From assembly GCF_030406325.1 (NCBI RefSeq), contig NZ_JAUEQY010000006.1, positions 186,001 to 250,000 on the forward strand: a stretch of 64,000 bases of DNA. Direction: 5' to 3'. This document shows positions 16,024 to 24,437 of this stretch, in pieces. The DNA is from Actinomadura sp. DC4. Its GTDB lineage: Bacteria; Actinomycetota; Actinomycetes; Streptosporangiales; Streptosporangiaceae. The translations under genes were made by a program, and so were the position numbers. The notes under the pieces were generated by a model. It was not told the origin of the DNA, ran no database searches, and saw only the letters and a list, made by a program, of their open reading frames with translations. The number at the start of each line of letters is the position of its first letter. The first letter of the stretch is position 1.

Positions 16024-16622
16024 GGCGTGGTGAACGCCGGGTTGGTGCGCATCCGGCCGACACGGCGCGGTTTGCGGCGGGTGGTGGTACGGACCTCGGG
16101 CGCCCGGTGTTCGAGCGCGGCGCGAAGCTGGGCCCGGCCGCGGTGGATGCGGCTGCGTACGGTGCCCATCTTGACGCCGAGGGTCGCGGCGATCTCCTCG
16201 TATGAGAGGCCCTCGATGTCGCACAGGACGACCGCGGCGCGGTATTCCGGGGCGAGGGCGTCGAGTGCCGTCTGGATGTCGCCGTCGAGGTGCTGGTCGT
16301 CGTAGGCCTGCGCCGGGCTGGGCTCGCGTCCGCGGAGCCGTTCGGCGGCGTCGTCACCGAGCCCTTCGAACCGGATGCGCTGCTTGCGGCGTACCTGGTC
16401 GAGGAAGAGGTTGGTCGTGATGCGATGCAACCAGCCCTCGAACGTGCCGGGAGTGTAGTTCGACAGGGAACGGAACACCCGTACGAAGACCTCCTGTGTG
16501 AGATCTTCGGCGTCGTGCTGGTTCCCCGTGAGCCGATAGGCCAGGCGGTAGACGCGCGCGGAGTGTTCGCGCACGATCCCGTCCCAGCTGGGCGGCGTCC
16601 ATGCCGCCGTTTCAACCTTCAC
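16020..16622 (-). CDS. sigE: ECF sigma factor, SigE type
   Basis: A 200-residue extracytoplasmic-function sigma factor. Region 2 is [20 protein letters not shown] with [17 protein letters not shown], and region 4 is [19 protein letters not shown] with [14 protein letters not shown]. The linker [12 protein letters not shown] is typical of the actinobacterial SigE group, which answers cell-envelope stress. The GTG at 16622 has GGGGG about 7 bases upstream. A basic C-terminal tail of some 30 residues follows region 4. No anti-sigma gene is adjacent: the downstream neighbour is the convergent EamA gene. Control may act at transcription or through an unlinked anti-sigma factor. Confidence 0.9.
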   Translation of the reverse strand: MKVETAAWTPPSWDGIVREHSARVYRLAYRLTGNQHDAEDLTQEVFVRVFRSLSNYTPGTFEGWLHRITTNLFLDQVRRKQRIRFEGLGDDAAERLRGREPSPAQAYDDQHLDGDIQTALDALAPEYRAAVVLCDIEGLSYEEIAATLGVKMGTVRSRIHRGRAQLRAALEHRAPEVRTTTRRKPRRVGRMRTNPAFTTP

Positions 16623-17080
16623 CTGTCACCCCCGAAAGCGGTGTGTACATCAGAGTGTTGCCTGCGGGAGGTAAGGGCGATGTAAGGTCGCCCGTTCTCT
16701 CTCACGATCTCCAGCATGGCACTGCCGACCTCCCGCAACGTCGCCCGCCAGGCGGGTCTTAACAGCCCCTTCATCCACCGCGGGACGGAGAGACCCACCG
16801 GACTCTTCATCCTCTGGAAGTAGAGCCGCGAACACTCCTTGTTCATGGACATACGGTGCCCGAAACCAAAAGGTTCAACACGAACAAGCCCAACAAGAAC
16901 CAAAGAGACACCCGATCCCGAAAAACCAAAAGAGTCAGCAGCTCAGAGCCCGATACCAAGTGGATCCAGGGACCGAGCCCCCGAAGCCGGCCGCAGGCCG
17001 ACGAACGAACAACCACAGAGCGGGGCAAAGCCATACCGCAGAGGTCCGAGGACTCGGCCGACGACAAGGAGAGGCCGCCC
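16623..17080. other. Gene-free leader region upstream of sigE
   Basis: This stretch, which continues to the tRNA at 17408, is visibly less GC-rich than its surroundings around 16860-16960, with many AAC and AAA words. An open frame ending at 16619 overlaps the sigE start in a GTGA arrangement, but it has no ribosome site or recognisable domain, so I do not call it a gene. The sigE promoter should be here. Confidence 0.45.
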
Positions 17081-17396
17081 CGGCGAGGCGAAGCCACGCA
17101 CCAGGAGTCCCAGACAGTCGCCCCTTTGGGAGGACATCACAGGCCCGAGGAAAGCCGACCAACGGTCGGCGACTAGGGCAACCCGCGCCGGCGAGGCGAA
17201 GCCACGCACCGGGGGTTCCAGGGGGTCGCCCCCCTGGAAAGACACGGCGGGCCAAAGGGAAGCCGACCAACGGTCGGCGACTAGGGCAACCAACGCCGGC
17301 GAGGCGAAGCCACGCACCGGGGGTTCCAGGGGGTCGCCCCCCTGGAAAGACACGGCGGGCCAAAGGGAAGCCGACCAACGGTCGGCGACTAGGAGA
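17081..17396 (-). repeat. Three tandem 108-bp units, each with two hairpins
   Basis: Units begin at 17081, 17189 and 17297, each starting CGGCGAGGCGAAGCCACG. The last two are nearly identical; the first is diverged. On the minus strand each recent unit forms a 10-bp stem TTCCAGGGGG / CCCCCTGGAA closed by a GCGA tetraloop, plus a 7-bp stem GCCGACC / GGTCGGC. The diverged unit keeps the second hairpin perfectly and a shorter form of the first. The array lies directly 3' of tRNA-Asn on the same strand, so it may be co-transcribed. There are no unique spacers, so it is not CRISPR. Confidence 0.92.
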
Positions 17397-17407
17397 GGCC
17401 GCCTCGG

Positions 17408-17480
17408 CTCCCCCGACTGGACTCGAACCAGTAACCTGCCGGTTAACAGCCGGCTGCTCTGCCAATTGAGCTACGGAGGA
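17408..17480 (-). tRNA. tRNA-Asn (GTT)
   Basis: The minus strand folds as a 73-nt tRNA: acceptor TCCTCCG (17474-17480) pairs with CGGGGGA, with one T-G wobble, and discriminator G at 17408. The D arm is TAGCTCAATTGGCAGAGCA. The anticodon stem-loop GCCGGCTGTTAACCGGC gives anticodon GTT. The T loop is TTCGAGT. CCA is not encoded. The 108-bp repeats start 12 bp beyond its 3' end. Confidence 0.95.
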
Positions 17481-17618
17481 CCGTCGCCAGAGCGCCACCT
17501 ACGTGCGACGGTCGCCCAGCGGCTTCCAAGGTTAGCGCATTCCGGGGGTACTCGTTTCCTCCCGACTGTGAGAGCAGACGAGGGGTATGTCTAGGGACGA
17601 CCGGCAGAGGAGATGGCC

Positions 17619-17879
17619 ATGAAGTATCGCTTTGGGTTCCTCACGGGAGCAGCCGTCGGCTACGTGCTGGGTACGCACGCGGGACGCGAACGCTATGAGC
17701 AGATCAAGCGGCTGTCCCGGCGTGTCGCTGAGAACCCGAGAGTCCAGGAGGCCGCCGGCCTCGCACGTGCCCGGGCCGGTGAGCTGGCCGGTTCGGCGCG
17801 GCAGAAGGTGGGCGACAAGGTGTACGACAAGGTCCCGGGCGTCCGCCGCGACCACTCGGACACCGCCGACATCAACTGA
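17619..17879 (+). CDS. Small YtxH-like protein
   Basis: An 86-residue protein that starts MKYRFGFLTGAAVGYVLGTHAGR: one short hydrophobic glycine-rich segment, then a charged helical tail with amphipathic repeats (AGLARARAGELAGSARQKVG). This is the layout of YtxH-domain proteins, small membrane-associated proteins of unknown biochemical role linked to stress in Firmicutes. The ATG at 17619 is better placed than the one at 17613, since GAGGAG ends 6 bases before it. It appears monocistronic; a strong hairpin follows at 17901. Confidence 0.7.
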   Translation: MKYRFGFLTGAAVGYVLGTHAGRERYEQIKRLSRRVAENPRVQEAAGLARARAGELAGSARQKVGDKVYDKVPGVRRDHSDTADIN

Positions 17880-17900
17880 CGGACCCCGAGGAACACCACC

Positions 17901-17936
17901 GGCCCGCCTGGCACGGACACCCCGCCCAGGCGGGCC
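17901..17936 (+). terminator. Strong hairpin after the YtxH-like gene
   Basis: GGCCCGCCTGG (17901-17911) pairs perfectly with CCAGGCGGGCC (17926-17936) across a 14-base loop. There is no T tract, which is common in high-GC actinobacteria. It starts 22 bp after the stop codon. Confidence 0.65.
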
Positions 17937-18075
17937 GCCGCTTTCCCCGGGCACCCAGGCGGCCGAACGCCTCCCCGCCCGCGCAGCCGCACCCAGGAGG
18001 ATGCCCTGGCCGCCGCTTTCCCAGACGCCGAGGCGGCCGAACGCCTCCCCCGGCCGCGCAGCCGCACCTGGGCAC
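17934..18075. repeat. Imperfect 75-bp direct duplication
   Basis: GCCGCCGCTTTCCC occurs at 17934 and again at 18009, and the following 60 bases are largely the same (both contain GGCGGCCGAACGCCTCCCC and GCGCAGCCGCACC). It is a non-coding tandem duplication with drift. Confidence 0.85.
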
Positions 18076-18317
18076 TTGCCGGAGTACGCGGGCACGGACA
18101 AGGCGATCTCGGTGTTCGAGCTGCTCACGCACACCCGGCCGCGACCCCGCCCGGCGCTCCCGGACGGGTCACCGTCATCCGCCCCCGGAAACCGGCGAAC
18201 GTCCAGGAAAACACGACCCGCCCCAGAGGCGACGGCGACGCATGCCGGCTACGCCCCGGCGAGCCGGCCACCGGCCCTGCGGCGCTTGGAGGCCCGTACG
18301 GCAAGACCCGGAACGAC
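18076..18317. other. Remainder of a gene-free spacer
   Basis: With the hairpin and duplication before it, this completes about 440 bp without a gene between the YtxH-like gene and the leftward gene that ends at 18318. I see no promoter or further structure here. Confidence 0.45.
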
Positions 18318-18782
18318 TCACAGACCCGTCTGGCGGCGGAGTTCTTCCATCGCCTGCTCGGCCTGGGCCAGCAGGCCCGGGTCGGACGCGTCCAGGCCCG
18401 AGTCGAAGATCAAGGTCCAGCGTGGCTCTCCACCGCCCTTGGCGGGGCGGCGGGCCGTGATGCGGACGCCGCCGGCCGGCAGTTTCACGTGCGTGCTCAC
18501 CACCACCGTCGACGTCACCCGCTCCCGTACCGTCTCCGGCACCGACCCCGGGTCGGTGAGCCGCACGACGTGACGCCCGCCCCCGACCTCCCGTACGACC
18601 AGCACCCCGTCCTTCCAGACGGCCTGTTCGACGCGCTCCCACGGCAGCCGGACGAACGAGGATTCGCCCGGAAAGTGCAGCGCGGTGGCGGTCGCGACCG
18701 TGTCGTCGCCGACGGCCAGAACCCGTTCGCCCTTTTCGAGGGTCAGGCCCTCCGGCAGGTTCTTCCGCCGCGTCAGTCGCAT
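18318..18782 (-). CDS. Conserved hypothetical protein (actinobacterial)
   Basis: A 154-residue soluble protein I cannot assign. It begins MRLTRRKNLPEGLTLEKGERVLAVG and looks like a mostly beta-strand fold (alternating short hydrophobic strands to about 105) with a helical end (LLAQAEQAMEELRRQTG). The pattern of a strand-rich domain with a final helix resembles small PH-like domains, but that is only a shape impression. It lies 23 bp downstream of the glycoside hydrolase on the same strand and is probably the last gene of that unit. Confidence 0.7.
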   Translation of the reverse strand: MRLTRRKNLPEGLTLEKGERVLAVGDDTVATATALHFPGESSFVRLPWERVEQAVWKDGVLVVREVGGGRHVVRLTDPGSVPETVRERVTSTVVVSTHVKLPAGGVRITARRPAKGGGEPRWTLIFDSGLDASDPGLLAQAEQAMEELRRQTGL

Positions 18783-18805
18783 GCGATCACGCTACCGGTA
18801 AACGC

Positions 18806-20095
18806 TCAGGTGCAGCGCCGCGAGGCCAGCAGGTCCAGGACCAGCGCGGCCGACCAGCTGTAGTCGTGGCTGCCCCGGCCGGTGCCGTCGAACGGGTCGA
18901 AGCACTCCCGGAAGCCCGACTGGCGGACCAGCCGCAGCGTCGAGCCGAGCAGCAGGTCCGACACGGCGTCGAGCCGGTGGGTGAGCGCGCCGAGCCACAC
19001 CAGCCAGTTGGTGTTCACCCAGGTCGGCCCGCGCCAGTACGCGCCGCGGTCGAAGGCCGCGGACTGCACGTCGCAGGTCGGCACCGGGTAGCCGGTCGCC
19101 CCGGCGAAGCGGGCGGACAGCAGGAGTTCGGCCAGCCCGCCCACGATCGCGGGCGGCAGGTCCGGGTCCAGCAGGGGCGCGAAACCGCTGATCGTCGCGG
19201 CCGGGATCAGCTGTCCCGTACGCACGTCGCGGGCGCGGAAACAACACGTCTCCCGGTCCCAGAGCCGCTCCAGCAGCGCCTCGTGGATCCGCTGCGCCTC
19301 CTCGCGGTGCGGCGCCGGGTCGGCCCCGGCGAGCGACGCGACCTCGGCCAGGGCATGCGTCGAGGCGAGGAAGACCGCGTTGAACAGCGGGTCCTCCACG
19401 ACGAAGGGGTGATCGTCGCGAAGGTACTCCGACCGGTAGCCGGCCTCGCGCATCGACCGTACGAGCGACACGTGCCGGTCGGCGTCGGCGCGGTCGACGC
19501 CGCCGCCGCGGGCGTACGGCGAGATGAGCGGCTCCACGGCCTCCAGCGGGCGGTCCCAGGCCGGGCTGTTCTCCAGCCCCGACTCCCACGGGTGGCACAG
19601 GCTGACCAGGCCGAGGCCCGCGACGTCGCGCTCTCGGGAGAGATAGGCGTGCTGGGCGGCGAGCTGCGGATAGAGGCGCGCCAGGAACGGCCCGTGCTCC
19701 CCCGGGCCCTGCGCCAGCCGCAGCGCGGCGAGCGCCTGCAGCGGCGGCTGGGACAGGCCGGAGGTCTCCACGCCGCGCGGTGCGCCCGGCTGTGCGCGGC
19801 TGCGCCAGAACTCCGGGCCCGGGAAGTACGCGCTGCGCGAGACGCTGGAGCTGAAGACGATGTGCGGGACCAGCCCCGTCTCCCACTGCCCGCGGAACAC
19901 CGACAGCAGCTCGATCCGTGCCCTGTCGGGGCGATGGCGGGCCAGGCCGAGGCTGACGAAGGATGAGTCCCAGCTCCACTGGTGCGGGTACAGGCCCGGT
20001 GAGGGCACCGTGGCCGTACCGGTCCAGTTCGCGTCGAGTACGCGTGCGGCGGCCGCCCATACGGCGGTCTCGTCACCCGTGAGCCGGAGCCCCAT
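18806..20095 (-). CDS. MGH1-like (GH63/trehalase-like) glycoside hydrolase
   Basis: A 429-residue (alpha/alpha)6-barrel enzyme. Marks are HQWSWDSSFVSLGL near the N terminus, YWRGPTWVNTNWL (about 330-342) and HDYSWSAALVLDLL at the end, as in MGH1-like, GH63 and trehalase relatives. It should hydrolyse an alpha-glucoside or alpha-mannoside such as mannosylglycerate or a glucosylglycerate; the substrate cannot be read. I start it at the ATG at 20095, where family-like sequence begins; the frame is open further up, antisense to nothing recognisable. It is downstream of the broken trmO. Confidence 0.82.
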   Translation of the reverse strand: MGLRLTGDETAVWAAAARVLDANWTGTATVPSPGLYPHQWSWDSSFVSLGLARHRPDRARIELLSVFRGQWETGLVPHIVFSSSVSRSAYFPGPEFWRSRAQPGAPRGVETSGLSQPPLQALAALRLAQGPGEHGPFLARLYPQLAAQHAYLSRERDVAGLGLVSLCHPWESGLENSPAWDRPLEAVEPLISPYARGGGVDRADADRHVSLVRSMREAGYRSEYLRDDHPFVVEDPLFNAVFLASTHALAEVASLAGADPAPHREEAQRIHEALLERLWDRETCCFRARDVRTGQLIPAATISGFAPLLDPDLPPAIVGGLAELLLSARFAGATGYPVPTCDVQSAAFDRGAYWRGPTWVNTNWLVWLGALTHRLDAVSDLLLGSTLRLVRQSGFRECFDPFDGTGRGSHDYSWSAALVLDLLASRRCT

Positions 20096-20160
20096 TAACA
20101 CAGAGTACGGTCCGGATTCACTCTCGGCGATGCCCGATTTGCCCGAGCGGTGAACGGCGG

Positions 20161-20627
20161 CTACGGCTGGAAGTACTCCGACATGAGGCGGCTGACCCAT
20201 TCCGGCTGCTTGACGCCGACCGCGAGGAACTCCGTCATCGTCGGCTTCAGGTCGATGACCGGGGTGCCGGAGACCGCGTCGAGACCCACCACCGTCAGTT
20301 CGCGGCCGTGGACGGACTCGATGGCGCAGGAGGTCACCCCGATGCGGTTCGGCCTGCGGGGGCCGCGGCCGGCGAAGACGCCGACGGGCGGGAGGTCGGC
20401 GCGGCCGCGGTAGGGGCGGGGTTCGCGGTGGTCGTCGTGTTCTGGGAACTGGTCGAAGACGAAGAGGACCTCCACGTGGGAGAAGCCCTCCAGACCTTGG
20501 AGGCATGCCTCGCCGAAGCGCTCGTCGACGTGATCGTGCTGCGGACGGCACCCCAGTTGTCCGTGTCCTGGACGTCCGTCCGGTTGTTCCGGACCGTACC
20601 TATCGGCGTGATCTCGAAGTTCGGCAT
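20161..20627 (-). pseudogene. trmO: TrmO-like tRNA m6t6A37 methyltransferase, frameshifted
   Basis: The family (UPF0066/TsaA) uses S-adenosylmethionine to methylate t6A37 in tRNA. The N terminus is readable from 20627 (MPNFEITPIGTVRNNRTD through AVRSTIT). The rest, from VDERFGEACLQGLEGFSH to the stop at 20161, lies in another frame. Joined, they make a typical protein of about 155 residues (RPNRIGVTSCAIESVHG and DLKPTMTEF are family motifs). The shift falls near 20526-20534, where ATCACGTCGACG would need one more G. This is a one-base deletion or a sequencing error. It follows efeB by 37 bp. Confidence 0.8.
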
Positions 20628-20664
20628 GGTCAGTTTCTACCGCGTCCTAGCCGGGTGAGGCGCC

Positions 20665-21888
20665 TTAGGCGAAAAGGCTCTCCCCCCAGAACCCGCCCTT
20701 GCGCACGCCCGGCGGGCAGGCGAAGATCCCCGAGCTCACGTGCTGGACGTACTCGTTCATGTGGTCGTTGGCGGCGAGGCGGTTCTGCAGCGTGACGAAC
20801 TGCGTGCGCGGGTCGCGCTGGTAGGCGATGAAGAACAGGCCGGCGTCGAGGCGGCCGAGCCCGTCGCTGCCGTCGGTGAAGGAGTAGCCGCGCCGCAGGA
20901 TCCGGACGCCGCCGTTGCTGTCGGGGTGTGCCAGCCGTACGTGGGCGTCGGCGGGCAGCTCGGCCAGCGGCACCGGGTCGTGCTCGCGCTTGGCACCGTA
21001 CGCGTTGCCCTCGCCCTTCGTACGGCCGAAGACGTCTTGTTGCTCCTTGAGAGAGGTGCGGTCCCAGGTCTCGATGTGCATGCGGATGCGGCGGGTGACG
21101 ACGTACGAGCCGCCGTTCATCCAGGCCGCGCCGTCCTTGGCCGCGGCCCAGACGTGCTGGTCCAGGGCGGTGTGATCGTCACCGGAGATGTTGCGGGTGC
21201 CGTCCTTGAAGCCGAACATGTTGCGCGGCGTCTGCTGCTGCGGCGTGGTCGAGGAGGTCTTGCCGAAGCCGAGCTGGGACCAGCGCACCGCGACGACGCC
21301 GAAGCCGATCCGGGCCAGGTTGCGAATGGCGTGCACCGCGACCTGCGGGTCGTCCGCGCAGGCCTGGACGCAGATGTCACCGCCGCTGCGGTCGGCGTCG
21401 AGGTTGTCACCGGGAAAGTGCGGCAGGTCGATCAGGGCGGCGGGGCGCCGCGCCTTCAGGCCGAACCGGTCCTCACCACCGGACTCGAACAGCGCCGGCC
21501 CGAACCCCACGGTGAGGGTGAGGCGGGCCGCCGGAAGGCCCAGCGCCTCGCCCGTGTCATCAGGCGGCGATTCGGGCAGGCCGCCGGCCGCGGCGCCGTA
21601 CGGGTGGCCGGCGGTCAGCGCCGCACCGGCCGCGGTCCACTCCTTCAGCATCCGTACGAGGCGCGCCTTGTCGTCGGTGACGACGTCGAACGAGGCGAAG
21701 TGCAGGCGGTCCTGTACGGGGGTGGCGATCCCGCTCTGGTGCGCGCCGAAGAACGGCACCGGCCCGTCGTCTTCCGCCGCGCCCACGTGCGCCTGCGCGA
21801 CGGAGACCAGGCCGGCCCCGGCCGCGGCACCCGCGGCCAGGGTCACACCCGAGTAGCCGAACAATCGGCGTCTGGAGACCTCTGTCAC
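20665..21888 (-). CDS. efeB: EfeB, Tat-exported Dyp-type heme peroxidase (deferrochelatase)
   Basis: A 407-residue Dyp-type peroxidase. The Tat signal has SRRRLFGYSG (5-14) followed by an alanine-rich core, so it is folded before export. The Dyp signature is MFGFKDGTRNI (about 222-232). In EfeUOB systems EfeB oxidises ferrous iron or releases iron from heme outside the cell. The GTG start at 21888 overlaps the efeO stop (GTGA), so translation is coupled. Together with the iron box upstream of efeO this supports a role in iron acquisition under limitation. Confidence 0.93.
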   Translation of the reverse strand: MTEVSRRRLFGYSGVTLAAGAAAGAGLVSVAQAHVGAAEDDGPVPFFGAHQSGIATPVQDRLHFASFDVVTDDKARLVRMLKEWTAAGAALTAGHPYGAAAGGLPESPPDDTGEALGLPAARLTLTVGFGPALFESGGEDRFGLKARRPAALIDLPHFPGDNLDADRSGGDICVQACADDPQVAVHAIRNLARIGFGVVAVRWSQLGFGKTSSTTPQQQTPRNMFGFKDGTRNISGDDHTALDQHVWAAAKDGAAWMNGGSYVVTRRIRMHIETWDRTSLKEQQDVFGRTKGEGNAYGAKREHDPVPLAELPADAHVRLAHPDSNGGVRILRRGYSFTDGSDGLGRLDAGLFFIAYQRDPRTQFVTLQNRLAANDHMNEYVQHVSSGIFACPPGVRKGGFWGESLFA

Positions 21889-23006
21889 TTGGCGACCACC
21901 CCGGCCAGCTTGGAGAGCGGCTCACCGAGGGCGTTCACCTCGTCGGAGAGCTCCTTGCGCTGCGACTTGCCGACCGTGTCGTAGGAGACGTAGCCGTCGC
22001 CCTTCTCGTACTTGGTCAGGAGCTTCTGCACCTTGGCGAACTCATCGGTCAGGTCCTGGCCGAGCGCGGCGTCGCGCTCCTGCACGACCGGCTTGAGCAG
22101 CTCGAACACCTTCTGCGCGCCGTCGACGTTGGCCTTGAAGTCGCTCAGGTCGGTGTGGGAGAAGGTGTCCTCCTCACCGGTGATCTTGCCGGTCGCGACC
22201 TCGTCGAGGAGCTCCTTGGCGCCGTTGGCCATCGAGGTCGCGGTGATCGACGCGGTGCCCACCCGGACCTTGAGGGTCTCGACGTTCTTGACGAGGTCGT
22301 CGGCGTACGGGCCCTCGCCCTTGAGCGACTTCGTCTTCCAGAGCGCCTTCTCGATCTGGTGCCAGCCGGTCCACTTCTGGCCCTTCTCCAGGTCGGCCTC
22401 GCGGGTGTCGGTCTTAGGGTCGATGTCGCCGAACGACTCGGCCACCGGCTCGATGCTCTCCCAGCCGAACCGCGACGGCGCGAACTCGGCCTTGGCGCCG
22501 GCCATGTCGCCGGCGGAGACGGAGGCGGCGAACTTCTTGACCTTGGAAAGGGTGTCGTCCACCTGGTCGCCCACGTAGATCCGGTACGCGGCGACGGCCT
22601 GGTCCAGGCGCGGGTCGGTCGCCTTGCCCTTGCCGGTCACGGTGAAGGCCTGGGACGGTCCCTTGCCGGTCATCCCCGCGCTGCACAGGACCTTGTAGGT
22701 GCCCGCGCTGAGCGTGACCGTGATCTCGGTGCCGGTGCCCGGGCCGACGTTCTCACGCTCGGAGACGATCTTGCCGTCGGGGGCGAGGATCTCCAGCTCG
22801 TTGACCTGCGAACCCTTGTTCGTCATCTTGAACGTGGTGGCCCCGGCGGCACCGGACTTGGCGCTGACGTCGCAGGAGGAGTCGGTCGCGGTGACCGCGA
22901 TCGCGCCGTCCTTACCGGAGGAGGAGTCGTCCTTCCCGCACGCGGACAGCGCCGAGAGCGAGACGAAGACGGCGCTCGCGGTGACGAGCAGGTGGGCAGG
23001 GCGCAT
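21885..23006 (-). CDS. efeO: EfeO, iron-uptake lipoprotein (cupredoxin + M75/imelysin)
   Basis: A 373-residue lipoprotein with lipobox LSAC (Cys23). The N-terminal cupredoxin-like domain (about 35-125) includes YKVLCSAGMTGKGP. The C-terminal imelysin/M75 domain carries the metal-binding HxxE in GWHQIEKALW. EfeO presents iron to the EfeU permease, but no efeU is found next to it: upstream is the rpoD terminator, downstream is efeB. The permease must be elsewhere or absent. A tandem DtxR/IdeR-like box lies directly upstream. Confidence 0.92.
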   Translation of the reverse strand: MRPAHLLVTASAVFVSLSALSACGKDDSSSGKDGAIAVTATDSSCDVSAKSGAAGATTFKMTNKGSQVNELEILAPDGKIVSERENVGPGTGTEITVTLSAGTYKVLCSAGMTGKGPSQAFTVTGKGKATDPRLDQAVAAYRIYVGDQVDDTLSKVKKFAASVSAGDMAGAKAEFAPSRFGWESIEPVAESFGDIDPKTDTREADLEKGQKWTGWHQIEKALWKTKSLKGEGPYADDLVKNVETLKVRVGTASITATSMANGAKELLDEVATGKITGEEDTFSHTDLSDFKANVDGAQKVFELLKPVVQERDAALGQDLTDEFAKVQKLLTKYEKGDGYVSYDTVGKSQRKELSDEVNALGEPLSKLAGVVAK

Positions 23007-23048
23007 CAGGACTCCAGCGACAGGCGACGAAACAGGTGAGGTCGGGAC

Positions 23049-23088
23049 TTAGTTAGCCTAGGCGTGCCTAACTTAGCCTTACCTAACC
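23049..23088 (-). promoter_or_regulatory. DtxR/IdeR-like iron box upstream of efeO
   Basis: On the minus strand TTAGGTAAGGCTAAGTTAG (23068-23086) matches the DtxR/IdeR 19-bp consensus TTAGGTTAGGCTAACCTAA at 15 positions. A second overlapping element with the arms TTAGGC and CTAACTAA follows toward the gene (23049-23067). Tandem boxes of this kind are known for iron-loaded IdeR/DtxR repressors, so efeOB should be expressed when iron is scarce. Confidence 0.82.
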
Positions 23089-23142
23089 TCTCCTCGTCAA
23101 GTTGCCGACACGCTCGACTTTGTGACCCTGCACACCGGAAAC

Positions 23143-23179
23143 GAAAACACCCGCGCACCTCAGGACGGCGCACGGGTGT
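23143..23179 (-). terminator. Intrinsic terminator after rpoD
   Basis: On the minus strand ACACCCG pairs with CGGGTGT (47-53 and 73-79 of the 23100 block), with further internal GC pairs, and is followed by TTTTCGTTTCC. It separates the rpoD transcript from the efeO promoter. Confidence 0.75.
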
Positions 23180-23185
23180 GACGCG

Positions 23186-23216
23186 GCGGGCCGGCGCCCC
23201 ACCAGCGCCGGCCCGC
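23186..23216 (-). terminator. 12-bp GC hairpin between rpoD stop and the T-tract terminator
   Basis: GCGGGCCGGCGC (23186-23197) pairs perfectly with GCGCCGGCCCGC (23205-23216) around a 7-base loop, 8 bp past the rpoD stop codon. It forms a double terminator with the next hairpin. Confidence 0.75.
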
Positions 23217-23223
23217 GATCGCG

Positions 23224-24396
23224 CTACTCGAGATACTCCCGGAGCATCTGCGCACGCGTCGGATGCCGGAGCTTGGCCAGCGTCTTGGACTCGATCTGAC
23301 GAATGCGCTCGCGCGTCACGCCGAACTCCCGGCCGACCTCCTCGAGGGTCCGAGGGTGCCCGTCCGTGAGGCCGAAGCGGAGCTGGATGATCCGCTGCTC
23401 GCGGTCGGACAGGGACCCCAGGATGCCGTCGAGCTGGTCCTGGAGCAGGATGAACGCCGCCGCCTCGATGGGCACGACCGCGTCGGCGTCCTCGATGAAG
23501 TCGCCGAGATCGGAATCCTCCTCTCCGATCGGCGACTGCAGGGACACCGGTTCCTGGGCGACGCGCTGGATCTCGACGACCCGTTCGGAGGACAGGCCCA
23601 TCTCTGTGCCGATCTCCTCGGGTGAGGGTTCGCGGCCGAGATCCTGGTGGAGCTGGCGCTGCACGCGCACCAGCTTGTTGATGGTCTCCACCATGTGGAC
23701 CGGGATCCGGATGGTCCGGGCCTGGTCGGCGATCGCTCGCGTGATCGCCTGGCGGATCCACCAGGTCGCGTAGGTCGAGAATTTGTAGCCCTTGGTGTAG
23801 TCGAATTTCTCGACGGCACGTATAAGCCCGAGATTCCCCTCCTGGATGAGATCGAGGAACAGCATTCCGCGACCGACGTAGCGCTTGGCGATGGAGACCA
23901 CCAGGCGCAGGTTGGCCTCGATCAGTCGTTGCTTCGCCCGCACTCCATCGCGGGCGAGCAGTTCGAGGTCGGTCCGTTCTCCGGGAGAAATGATGGCCGC
24001 ACGGGCCACCTTCTCCTCGGCGAACAGTCCCGCCTCGATCGATTTCGCGAGTTCGACTTCCTCTTCTGCCGTTAGTAGCGGAACGCGGCCGATTTCTCGC
24101 AGATAGATACGGACCAGATCGCTCGTCGGCGCGCGCCGGGAGACGTCGTCTCCGTCTACGCGCGCCGAGTCCTCGTGCCCACTGTGGGACTCGAGGACTT
24201 CGACACCCTGCTCTCCCAAGATCCGGACGACTCGATCCATCGAGTCGGCCGGCAGGTCAGAGCGGTCGATCGCGGCAGCGACGTCGTCGACTGTTACTCC
24301 ACGCTCTCTGCCGCGTGCGACAAGGTCCGCCACCTGCTCAACCGATGGCGTCTCACTTGGCAGCACCGAAGGGCCCACGATGACAGTGTGCGTCAA
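23224..24396 (-). CDS. rpoD: RNA polymerase sigma factor RpoD/SigA family (group 1/2)
   Basis: A 390-residue sigma-70 factor. Region 1.2 is [20 protein letters not shown]. Region 2 is [12 protein letters not shown] with [16 protein letters not shown], region 3 is [16 protein letters not shown], and region 4 is [19 protein letters not shown]. The first 70 residues resemble region 1.1 but are shorter than in HrdB-type factors, so it may be a principal factor or a close paralogue. The start is uncertain: the frame opens with TTG at 24396 and no ribosome site is visible. It follows dnaG by 41 bp, an arrangement also seen in the classical macromolecular-synthesis operon. Confidence 0.92.
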   Translation of the reverse strand: MTHTVIVGPSVLPSETPSVEQVADLVARGRERGVTVDDVAAAIDRSDLPADSMDRVVRILGEQGVEVLESHSGHEDSARVDGDDVSRRAPTSDLVRIYLREIGRVPLLTAEEEVELAKSIEAGLFAEEKVARAAIISPGERTDLELLARDGVRAKQRLIEANLRLVVSIAKRYVGRGMLFLDLIQEGNLGLIRAVEKFDYTKGYKFSTYATWWIRQAITRAIADQARTIRIPVHMVETINKLVRVQRQLHQDLGREPSPEEIGTEMGLSSERVVEIQRVAQEPVSLQSPIGEEDSDLGDFIEDADAVVPIEAAAFILLQDQLDGILGSLSDREQRIIQLRFGLTDGHPRTLEEVGREFGVTRERIRQIESKTLAKLRHPTRAQMLREYLE

Positions 24397-24437
24397 GGTG
24401 ACCGCGTAACGGGGGACCTATTTTTGTGTCCCGTGCG

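Noticed and set aside
16619-16903. Small upstream gene coupled to sigE by GTGA
   Set aside because: No ribosome site fits any of its start codons and there is no recognisable domain; the overlap alone is weak.
17081-17396. CRISPR array
   Set aside because: The units are 108 bp and contiguous, with no unique spacers and no cas genes in the window.
16935-17498. A long leftward open frame starting inside tRNA-Asn
   Set aside because: Its N terminus (SVAQLAEQPAVNRQVTGSSP) is the translation of the tRNA gene, a known annotation artefact, and the rest translates the 108-bp repeats.
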